Shown here in pieces: positions 53,953-63,151 of a DNA stretch of 64,000 nucleotides (its first letter is position 1; the number at the start of each line of letters is the position of its first letter). Origin of the DNA: Bathynomus jamesi (lineage: Eukaryota; Arthropoda; Malacostraca; Isopoda; Cirolanidae); NCBI GenBank assembly GCA_023014485.1, contig JAJOZX010000922.1:997001-1061000 (forward strand). The letters run 5' to 3'. The notes under the pieces were generated by a model. That model saw only the letters and a program-made list of their open reading frames with translations, was not told where the DNA came from and did no database searches. The translations under genes and the position numbers were made by a program.

Positions 53953-54350
53953 AGGAAGCTAAACCATGGTTTTATATATATACACGAGTGTGTGTGTATA
54001 TATATATTAGGATGGAGTGGAAAAAAATTCTTTGATTTTTTTCGGCGATATGTTTAAAAGTTGACTTTTGTACCCAACGTACAACACGTAAAATATTTCT
54101 GCATTTCAAGCATGTTTTCAGGTCCCGCAACAGGTCTTAACGTTATACGATTTACTGATTTTCTTATCGTACATCTGACAACAGGTCGCTGTGATTGCCA
54201 ACTCAGTCAATAGGCAGTAGACACGAGTCATTCATTAGTGTCATTTGAGCTGTAGTTGTGTGAGGTCATGTGCCACGCACTTTTGTAACTGATCGTGCAT
54301 TATTGAACTTTGTCTTTTTCTAGCAAAGTTTTTGATACTGTCCAAGTATA

Positions 54351-57300
54351 ATGGATACAAAGAAGGTTAAAACCCGCGGAAAAATTGCTTATCCTGTGTT
54401 TTTAGGGTCAATCAGTGAATTTAAAAGCAATACTTTGCCAACACTAGGAGATGTAATGCGATACTACACGTGGCTTCGACCTGAAATGACATCTGAAGGT
54501 GGGAAGAAACTATCTTTGAGAGACATTTGTGAGCCTGTAGCAGTTGCCGTTGAAACACACTGGCAAAAAGCTTCTCTTCTCACTATTGCTCACAAGTGTA
54601 GTTGATAAGGTTAAAGATTTCCGAGTGAAATACAATAAGCTATTGAAAGGATATAAAAACAGGCACATGATTAAGAGCTACTCTGCACAAGTCACAAAAT
54701 TTAGAGATGAAGGTAATTCTAAACTGTTTGACATTGCTGCCTGTAAGTGCAAACAGTTATCTGTATGTGCTTGCGCTAAAGACCGAAAAGTTCCTGTTAA
54801 TGAAAGGCTATTTCTGACAGATGAGCGAACAGAAAGAAAAATGCGTATCGTAGGAGTTGATGTGGTGAAAACAAAGAAATTGAAAGAAAAAGAAAGAAGG
54901 CTTGTTGCAGAAATGGACAGAAAGACGAAGTCACAGGAAAAATCTGAGGATAGTATTCAATCAACATTTGAAGTGATTGAAAGCAGTTCTGATTGTGATG
55001 ATAACACAAGTGAATCGAATGACTCTGAACAGTTTTTCAAGAAAAAACCAACTGTAAAAACTCTCAATGAAAAAAAAGCAAAACAAATGCGAACATTCAT
55101 CCCAAATGTTGCTCGAGAGTGTGATAGGCATAGAATATCTGATAGAGCAACAGCAGCATTAACATCAGCATTACTAGAAGACTTCGAATTATCAAAGATA
55201 CTGAATAATCCCATGTCATTGATCGAAGTAAAATTCGACGTGAACGAAGTAAGCACCGGAGAGACCTGCAAGACTCTCAGTCACTGTCATACTTACATGA
55301 AAAACTATTCAGTGGTTTTATTTCGATGGTCGGAAGGACCAAACCATAGCACAAGTGAAGAAAGCTCACAAATTTGTCCGTCAAACTATTTCTGAAGAAC
55401 ACAACTTAATACAGGAGCCTGGCTCCAAGTACATAGGCCATGTCACTCCTTCAGGATCAGCCAAGGATACGGCTGAGGCGATCATGAATTTTCTGCAAAG
55501 AATGATTTTGATATCAATGCTCTATCGTTGTGGGTTGCAATGGAACAATCAACACTGGCGAGAAAGGAGGTGTGATACGGAAAACTTTGAAGAACATTGA
55601 GAAAAACCCTTGCAGATAATGGTGTGCTTACTACATAACGAATGAACTACCACTGAGACATCTGATGCATCATCTGGATGGCGGTACTCGAGGTCCTACA
55701 TCTTTCACAGGTACAATTGGTAAACAGCTGGTTAACTGTGAAACCATGCCTCCTGTCAAATTTAAGTCAATCAATATCATCTTACCTGAACAATCGGACG
55801 ACGTTGTTGACCTGAGTAGTGATCAAAAGTATCTGAAAGATATTTGCAGCGCTGTTTCATGCGGGAAGGTCACGTCCAGTCTAGCTAACCGTAACTCAGG
55901 TCCAATTTCTCATTCTACAGGGTGGGCCGTAAGTTTCCATACATAGGAAAAATTAAACGTTTGTTTTTATGTTTCAGATACCCTAAGAATATGCGTTTGA
56001 CGTAAGATCTTGTTTACTGATGAAGCAAATTTTTACGTCAATGGAGAGGTTAATCGGCAAAACATACGTTATTGGAGTAATGCTAACCCTAACTGGCTGA
56101 GTCCGACGAAGATGCAAGGTGCCGGTAAAGTGATGGTGTGGGCCGGGATATGGGGTGACAGAATTATTGGACCAATTTTTGTCAGTGGAAATCTTAATGC
56201 CGAAGGTATCTTAACATGTTGCAAGAAGAGATTTTCCCATCCCTGCTAACGAGGAAGGTAACTTCCCAGTTTACTTCCAGCAAGATGGAGCTCCACCTCA
56301 TTATGGTCTTCACGTGCGTCGGTATTTGGATCAGCAGCAGTTTCCGGATGCTTGGATTGGTCGGCGTGGTCCTGTGGATGGCCTCCCAGATCCCCAGATC
56401 TCACCCCCCTTGATTTCTATCTTTGGGGGCACTTGAAGGCCATGGTGTATCAGGAAAAGATACGAGACATAAATCATCTAAAGGACGTATCACCAACGCC
56501 ATTACAAGCATAACGTCAACTGTGCTAATGCGTGTTCATCAACAGTGGGGAACACGTATTGAAATGTGTTTTCAAAACAATGGCAACCATGTAGAGCATA
56601 TTATATAAATAAAAATGGTTGTCCATAACAAAATGTTTATTTTTCCTATGTATGGAAACTTACGGCCCACCCTGTAGATGGCTAACCACAGCAAACGGAA
56701 CCCTTTGTCTCTACGTCGCTTCCGCAGTACCATCTAAAAAGCTCATCATAGTGTCTACCTTCGTCGCAAAAGTATATGCTCCGTGTTGGTTCTCTATCAG
56801 ATCAATTCAGATTGTACGTTTGGAGCAAAACATCTATTTTCTATGATTGAAGAGTCGTTATTTGCCGAATGATGTGAAAACAATTGTTCAACCTGTCATC
56901 CAAAGGAATGCTCACTTTGCACACACTGAGAATTTAATTCTGAGCATGATTACCGACAACCGAAAGCATATTCGCGAGCTATTTTTAGAATAATGAAAGC
57001 CAGGGAAACTTCTGATGTAGCTGTCGGTATTCGACACTTTAAGGTACCAAAGTTGCACTTTGAAGCAACTGACTACACCGGCATGATAGACTGGAGCTCG
57101 ACGGAAAGGGTTGAGCCTCCACTCACTAAGCACCTGTCCCACTACTATCTTCGGACTTTGATCTATGGAGAATTAAATACTGAGATAACAAAATATCCCT
57201 GCCACACACAATCAGTTGAACGAGGGGTGAAACTGGTGACAGAGGCATCGGCAGCTGTTTGAGGTGAAATAAATCGTGACGGATTTATTAGATCAACAAT

Positions 57301-57395
57301 TCAGTCTAGAAAACTTATGCCAAAATTTGAAACTAAGTCACAGTACAAATTAAACAAATATACAAGTGGATCTGGCAAGATATGTTTAGAAGAGA
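54351..57395 (+). pseudogene. Clade 2 hAT-like transposase, split by a mariner
   Basis: N-terminus: FLGSISEFKSNTLPTLGDVM, then a Cys cluster (FDIAACKCKQLSVCACAKDR) that could bind zinc, then RLFLTDERTERKMRIVGVD and a Lys-rich region. Catalytic side: YFDGRKDQT (presumed D1, about 55322-55350) and CNGTINTG (D2 position, read across frames near 55530; Asn here). Next is CLLHNELPLRHLMHHLDGG, with C/H. After the mariner come YAPCWFSIRS and PCHTQSVERGVKLVTEAS (third acid; 57197-57255), then a stop. Frames change near 54600, 55340, 55510, 55600 and after the mariner. Confidence 0.8.
55918..56674 (+). mobile_element. mariner nested in the clade 2 element, 757 bp
   Basis: TIRs CAGGGTGGGCCGTAAGTTTC and its complement agree over ~40 bp; TA at 55916-55917 and 56675-56676. 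The 5' half of the gene is deleted. Remaining: [20 protein letters not shown] (first Asp), FQQDGAPPHYGLHVR (second, in a shifted frame near 56277-56320) and [21 protein letters not shown] sequence near 56385-56440 (third). Spacing is about 41 residues (DD41D-like). Confidence 0.92.
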
Positions 57396-57744
57396 ATATG
57401 TAATATATATTCTCTTATATATTAGATATATTTCCTACATGGTTGGGTGGGAAAGGGTGGAACTCGATATGCAGCTACCTCCTCATGGTACGTTCTGGAT
57501 GATTGCATAGAAAATTGTTGCTATCAGCGAAGAGCTGTATTTTTAGAGTATATTTTGTATTCACATACTCATATAATAAATAAAATTATTGATATAAACG
57601 TGAAAAACAGAAACCACAATAACTGAGAAATTTCACTCAAAATTTGTTTTTGAGTGAAATATCAGGCTAAAAATATGAAAGTATTATTCTTTTACATAGT
57701 CCCAACTTTCGCACTTATCGCCGAAGCTTTTTCACTCCACCCTA

Positions 57745-57755
57745 ATATATATACA

Positions 57756-57800
<45 letters not shown>
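57745..57800. repeat. (TA)n microsatellite
   Basis: TA run separating the clade 2 element from the tRNA-like palindrome. Confidence 0.95.
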
Positions 57801-57801
<1 letters not shown>

Positions 57802-57852
57802 GCTTGTGTAGAAGAGCGTCCACACAAGATGAGAGAAAGAACGAACAAATGA

Positions 57853-57926
57853 GGTACCTCCCAGGAATCGAACCCGGGATCATCCAATTTCCGGTCGGAC
57901 ATGCTAACCACTACACCAAGGTCCCC
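57853..57926 (-). tRNA. tRNA-like unit, left arm (likely pseudogene)
   Basis: B box and T-arm CCCGGGTTCGATTCCTGGG; A-box-like TAGTGGTTAGCA; acceptor GGGACCT/AGGTACC pairs at six of seven positions. The anticodon loop ccggaaa/ccggcaa lacks U33. Confidence 0.5.
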
Positions 57927-58125
57927 GATTAGTCAGAAGTCGTAATTCCCCTACATACGAGCGGAACCGAATGCCCTGAGGGAGCACCTTCTCATGCCGT
58001 ACATATATACATTTTAACTGCAAACAACACACAGTATAGTCGTTTGCATGTACGGCATGAGAAGATGCCCCCTCAGGGCATTCGATTCCGCTCGTATGTA
58101 GGAGAATTACGACTTCTGACTAATC

Positions 58126-58200
58126 GGGGACCTTGGTGTAGTGGTTAGCATGTCCGACCGGCAATTGGATGATCCCCGTTCGATTCCTGGGAGGTACCTC
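58126..58200 (+). tRNA. tRNA-like unit, right arm (likely pseudogene)
   Basis: Same fold as the left-arm unit, with CCCGTTCGATTCCTGGG in the T-arm region. Not confidently a functional tRNA. Confidence 0.5.
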
Positions 58201-58298
58201 ATTTTTCATTTGTTCGTTCTTTCTCCTCATCTTGTGCGGACGCTCTTCTACACAAGCGTCGTTCACATTAATTATACTGTGTGTTGTTTGCAGTTAAA

Positions 58299-58299
<1 letters not shown>

Positions 58300-58331
<32 letters not shown>
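58300..58331. repeat. (GT)n microsatellite
   Basis: GT run. Confidence 0.95.
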
Positions 58332-58333
<2 letters not shown>

Positions 58334-58638
58334 GCAAATGGAAAAATTGTTCGAAGGATTTTGGTGCTGATGAGAGTCAAGACTAATTTCATTTAAACAT
58401 TACGAGCAGAGTCTGAGAGCGAACATTCTCTCTTACGATGATTTAATTATGATATTAAAATGGACTTAATTTAATTTTTCTCTCTTTAAGAAACTGAACA
58501 CCTGCTTTAAATGAGCGCTTAAATAACTGTTCTTCTCTATTTCCTTTTACTTTTCTTTCTTAGTGTTTATTAAAGGTTTCTTAAAATACGTCCTGTTTTC
58601 CGTTTTTTGTATTTCGTTTGCGTATTACAAGAAGTCTA

Positions 58639-58700
58639 TTCAGTACTGTCTGTCTGTTCAGTACTGTCTGTCTGTTCAGTACTGTCTGTCTGTTCAGTAC
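58639..58700. repeat. 18-bp minisatellite, ~3.3 copies
   Basis: Unit cagtactgtctgtctgtt. Confidence 0.9.
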
Positions 58701-59013
58701 TCTCTCTATGTGCGACGATTCCAATGAAGAAAATTCTTGAGAGGTGAATGCAGAAATATGTTAATTATTCAGTCAAAAATGAAATTAGGTACGCCCTTTT
58801 ACATGGATACTACTACTTTTTTAATGTTATTTCAGTTAATTTTATCGTTCATGGAATGATGATAAATCTGGAAGTGAATTCGAAGCGACTATCCGTTTTT
58901 ACCTTTTTTGACCTTACTGAAAGACATTGACCTTGGCTCCGCCCACTTCCGTCTTTCATACCTTCTCTGAAATTGCCTTTGGTCTCCTCTTGTTGTGCGT
59001 GTTTGTGAGGGGT
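58701..59013. other. Unassigned spacer
   Basis: No gene recognised. Confidence 0.4.
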
Positions 59014-59105
59014 AACTGGAGGTAAGTGAGATCGTGTGTGTGATAATTCACAGATGTAGTGCGGTAATTATTTTGTGAGGTTACACTTTTGGTACCTCAG
59101 AGCAT
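59014..59105. repeat. Left arm of a 2.2-kb inverted repeat
   Basis: aactggaggtaagtgag, tgtgtgtgataattcacaga and acttttggtacctcag recur inverted at 61132-61217. A mariner lies just inside the arm. Confidence 0.85.
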
Positions 59106-59112
59106 TGAAGTA

Positions 59113-60491
59113 CGAGGAGCACTCAATATATTTTGCCCCACCCTTTTTTCTTAGCTAAATAATAGGCCATGGGGCTGAAATGTCTTTTGGGCCGTAAGTT
59201 TAAACTTCCTGCGTTTCACATAACCAAATTTTTCCAGTTTCAACCCCCCTCCTTGTATAAAACCGCTTTTAAACGCCCTTGAATAAAACCAATGGTTAAC
59301 GCAGTTTCGAAAATGGCGTCTGACAGTGATGTGCGTCGTAAACAGAGAGCTGTTATCGAGTTCTTAACCGCAGAGAAGGAAACAGTTGGAAATATTCACA
59401 AACGTCTACAAAACGTTTACGGAGATGCTGTTGTTGATCGAAGCACAGTTGGACGATGGTCTAAACGTGTGAGATTATCGGAGAGAGGGAGAGCCAGCCT
59501 CGATGATGAGCCACGCAGTGGTCGCCCGGCATCGGCTGTGACATCTCACACTGTGCAGCGTGCTAACAGCATCATTCGATGAAATCGGCACGTCACATAC
59601 AAGGAGCTATCACCGAAGCTAGGAATTAGTGAAGGAAGTGTGAATATGATAATTCAGCAACTGGGATACTTAAAAGTGTGTTCACGGTTTGTTCCTCGCG
59701 AACTGACTGAAGATTACAAAGCCCAAAGAAAAGAAATTGCTTCTGAGTCGCTGGTTCGATACGAGACAGAAGGGGATGACTTCCTTTCACGAACTGTGAC
59801 TGGGGATGAGACTTGGTACACCACTTTGAACCTGAAACAAAACGCCAATCCATGGAGTGGCATCACGCAGACTCCCCACGCAAGAAAACGTTCAAAATGG
59901 CTCTCTCTGCAGGAAAGGTTATGGCCACCATCTTCTGGGACATGAAAGGGGTGATTCTGTAGACATTATGAAGAAAGGACAAACAATCAACTCAGAGGCA
60001 TATATTGCTACCCTACAGAGACTCCAGAGACGTATAAATCGAGTTCGACCGGAGAGAAAACTGGAAGACGTCCTTCTTTTGCACGATAACGCAAGACCAC
60101 ACAACAGTTTGCAAACAAGAGAGGCCATCACAAAAATGCGCTTGACTGTGTTATCCCACCCTTCATACAGCCCGGATCTGGCACCTTCAGACTTCCATTT
60201 GTTTGGGCCAATGAAGGATGCTATTCGTGGAAGAAAGTTTCAGAGTGACGATGAGGTTGTTCAGGAGGTCAAGAGATGGCTCCAGCGGAACTCAGCGGAC
60301 TTTTACCAGCAAGGAATAAAGGCCCTTGTTTCGAGGTGGAGGAAAGCCGTAGAAAAGGATGGAGACTATATGTGGAAAAATAAAAACTTGCAAAAAAGGT
60401 ATGTAACTACTTGCGTACAAAATTTCTGGAACTTACAAGGAAACTTGGAAAGAAAAAAAAAGGTGGGGCAAAATATAGTGAGTGGCCCTCA
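59113..60491 (+). mobile_element. mariner (DD34D), nearly full length, 1.38 kb
   Basis: Left end CGAGGAGCACTCAATATATT, then TTGCCCCACCC; the right end gggtggggcaaaatatagtg-like, then ggccctca. TA at 59111-59112 and 60492-60493. Confidence 0.9.
59292..60405 (+). pseudogene. mariner transposase, DD34D, lightly broken
   Basis: N-terminus VRRKQRAVIEFLTAEKETVG and RSTVGRWSKRVRLSERGRAS (HTH), then the DDEPRSGRPAS linker. One in-frame TGA at 59580. Catalytic: VTGDETWYTTLN (first Asp), LLHDNARPHNSLQ (second) and YSPDLAPSDFHLFGPMKDAI (third), with 34 residues between the second and third. A frame change near 59862 and another near 59945 link the parts. C-terminus KALVSRWRKAVEKDGDYMWK. One stop and two shifts suggest recent decay. 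Confidence 0.92.
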
Positions 60492-60540
60492 TATTTGTTT
60501 AAACTTCTAGAAACATTTTTACTGTCGGAAAAAAGATATG

Positions 60541-60600
60541 TTGGTCCTGGTTAGATTAGATTAGATTAGGTTAGAGTTTGGTTAGGCTAGATTAGTGAGT
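60541..60600. repeat. Short TTAGG/TTAGA-rich stretch
   Basis: ggttagattagattagatta-type tandem; related by motif to the 46.7-kb array but short and irregular. Confidence 0.6.
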
Positions 60601-61131
60601 AGAGCCTACTTTTACCTGGATGGTGTTGAAAGTGTTAAAAATGATAATTTTCATAAATTAGTATAAATATTAACACGGAGTAAACCGAGAAAAATTAGAA
60701 CACATTTAGTTATTTTGATTCATGAGGTCACGCGTTAAATTTTCATCCGCGCACCTTGCGCTCAATTTCATAAGCTTTACCTTTGCTCATGGGGCGCCAC
60801 GCGACTGCGCCTTAGTTCAATATGGCACATTCGGTAGTATTATACGTCTGCGCTCGACATCTTATATCATGTGATTACTTTGCGGCTAGTCGCGCTCCTT
60901 CATTCTGACGAACGTCATGTCTCTCCAAAGGGTGTCATTAATTCGATCAATAGCGCACTTCTAAACCAGAATACGTCGAATACGTGATAGACATCATACG
61001 CGAAATTCTTGTCAATGAACTCTTATTCTAATTATCATAAATAATAATTAAAATAATGGGATAATTTAGGTGAATTAACGATTTATAACATGTATAGTTA
61101 ATTATAAATTTTAGAATAGAAAACTTAAGAT
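60601..61131. other. Unassigned spacer inside the inverted repeat
   Basis: No gene recognised. Confidence 0.4.
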
Positions 61132-61217
61132 GTTCTGAGGTACCAAAAGTGTTACTTCAAAATAATTACCCGACTACATCTGTGAATCATCACACACACG
61201 ACTCACTTACCTCCAAT
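61132..61217. repeat. Right arm of the 2.2-kb inverted repeat
   Basis: Inverted partner of 59014-59105. Confidence 0.85.
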
Positions 61218-61274
61218 TGTCAGAATAGAAAAGAGGAGGGAAAGAAGAAGTAAAGTTGTTGGAGAGATTCTTCG

Positions 61275-61990
61275 CTAGTTGCTAGAAAGAGCGAGAATTA
61301 GAACTGGATGAAGTTTTCTGACGAGTCGAAGAACAGATTTTGCACGATTCCGGCAGAAAAATAAGTTAATTGGAGTCAGGAGTTGAATGGCGACGGTACC
61401 TTCTGAGAGCCTCCTCTCTGTTGCGAATAACATTAGAACACGCAAAGTTAAACCAAGGATTTTGTTTGCATTAGTAATAGGAATAGAATATGGAATGTAC
61501 GCCTCCATGCCCGAGAGAATCACCTCCGTGATGCACTCAGAGCACGCAGAAGAATCCCCGCCACAGAAGCAGTAATCATTCCATGGTAAATCAGAGAAGT
61601 ACTGCTTAAGGGCCTCCCAATCAGCGGCCCCAATCCTCTTAGGAGGATCCAAAGGCCAAACTGGAGCGATAGGACAGGAAACAGATAAAAGATTGTGGTC
61701 GGAGGGGCCCAACGGAGAAAAAAGTTTGACGGAGTGAGAAGAAGGCTGAGTATTAAGAAATAAATCCAGAATATTAGGTCTATCTCCAAGGCGATAAGAG
61801 ATACGAGTAGAGTGCTGTACAAACTGCTCTAGGTCATTCAGGATAGAGAAGTTGTAAGTTAGTTCACCATGGTCGTGAAAATTAAAATCTCCTAAAATGA
61901 AGATTTCAGTGAAAGAAGAGTGGAGTAGAATGTATTCCAGTTTGGAATTGAGGTAAGGTAGTCAAAGAGTTTTGGATAGCCAGCAGAATT
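61275..61990 (-). pseudogene. Jockey-like LINE, endonuclease fragment
   Basis: Minus strand: FILGDFNFHDHGE (catalytic GDFN, about 61905-61870), NDLEQFVQHSTRISYRLGDR, PNILDLFLNT, GPSDHNLLSVS (catalytic SDH), then AADWEALKQYFSDLPWNDYC. It ends in linker sequence shared with 16705-16960. Same family as the 16.7-kb LINE, opposite strand. Small indels break the frame near 61590 and 61430. RT is absent. Confidence 0.85.
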
Positions 61991-62080
61991 AGGAGAATAC
62001 AAGAAATTTGGGAATATGAGAGCGAGTTAACACCGAGGCCCTTAAATGTCGATACCATTTTTTATTATTATTTTGAAAAG

Positions 62081-62246
62081 ATTGTGTAGTATGTAGGATG
62101 CATGTATTTGTAGTGAGGAATAGTGGGAGAAGTGTGTGTTTGAGAGCATGCTGGACTTCTCACAGTGTAGATGAGACATGGAGAAAGATCAGCTAAGGAG
62201 GACAGTGACAGGAGAAACGGACGTTCCAGTACTCACTCTCTCCTGC
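62081..62246 (+). repeat. Dispersed ~175-bp repeat, copy 2
   Basis: Partner of 4924-5100. Confidence 0.8.
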
Positions 62247-62952
62247 TTAAGGTTTTACAGTTCAAACAGTAATACTATGGTGACGAATTTAAAACCTGAA
62301 ATATTATAATACAAAGTAATCGTGATATAAAAATAAGGTAAAACTTTGCAATCCAAACAGCGCTCCTAGAAGCCCGTAAACCACGCCCACATTTTCAGAT
62401 CCGCAGACGTCAAAATGACGTCATCGTAACGTCCGCTGATCTGAAAATCTGTGTGTGGATTACAGACTATCCCAGAGCTGTGGTTTGCATTAAATTTTTA
62501 TCCAAATCTTATTTCTTTGGTCTGGCTTTTTTTTATATGTATACATATAAGACAATCCAAAGAAATAAGATTTTGGTCAAATTTAAGAATCCAGACAGCT
62601 CGGAGACAGCGCCCATAATTAATAACCTAATCTAACTTAATCAACCTAACCTATTACAAAACTATTATGATCTCCCAATTTTACCAACTGTTCTTACCTT
62701 CTACGGTGTGTGCACACGAGTCACCTCTTCTAGAAATGTTTCAAACTTACATAATTAGGACATCCTAGCGTAGTGTAGGCCCAGATACCAAAGTAGTCAA
62801 AAGCCTACCTAGGCCTACAAGATAGCGTCTATGAGCTGTGCATAATGCTTCCCATTACTATTCTTAATTTTGTCTTATTAGAAAACTTAAGAGTATTTTA
62901 ATATTTAATAAATTATTAAATCCTAGATAATCCTGTAGGCCTTTGACTAATG
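62247..62952. other. Spacer with two small inverted repeats
   Basis: Inverted pairs: cacattttcagatccgcaga with gctgatctgaaaatctgtg (62390-62456), and ccaaatcttatttctttgg with ccaaagaaataagattttgg (62500-62577). They may be ends of small MITEs. No gene recognised. Confidence 0.6.
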
Positions 62953-63143
62953 CAGCGGTTCTCAAACTTCTTTTTCTTCTGTACCCCTTGAATTCTTTCA
63001 CGGGATTTTCTGGATTTTCGAGAGAGATGGAGGATTTTTACTTTCTTTACGACCGTGTGATTCGTGGCCGTTTGTTAATCGTATATAAAATTAAAAGGGT
63101 TATATTTTCAGGATTTCCTCGCGTACCCGTTTGAGAACCACTG
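62953..63143. mobile_element. hAT-type MITE with CAGYGGTTCTCAAAC ends
   Basis: Ends CAGCGGTTCTCAAAC and GTTTGAGAACCACTG. Flanks GACTAATG and AACTAATG match at 7 of 8. 191 bp, no coding capacity. This end sequence is common among animal hATs. Confidence 0.87.
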
Positions 63144-63151
63144 AACTAATG

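Larger units (their letters stand above)
54008..57744 (+). mobile_element. hAT-like element, clade 2, with nested mariner, 3.74 kb
   Basis: Ends TAGGATGGAGTGGAAAAA and CACTCCACCCTA, with a second shared block, ttcggcgata, paired with tatcgccgaa. Flanks are ATATATAT on both sides, which fits an 8-bp duplication but is uninformative in (TA)n. Minus the 757-bp mariner, the element is about 2.98 kb, close to the clade 1 element at 41.3 kb (2.94 kb). Confidence 0.85.
57801..58258. repeat. tRNA-like palindrome, ~205-bp arms
   Basis: Left arm 57801-58003 and right arm 58049-58258 are inverted copies around a ~45-bp loop. Each arm has one tRNA-like segment: minus 57853-57926 and plus 58126-58200. 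The flank (cctca-tttttcatt-gttcgtt-tctcc, ccctcagggcattcgattcc) is a diverged version of the flank in the 30.2-31.2 kb array, so both loci belong to one family. Confidence 0.87.
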
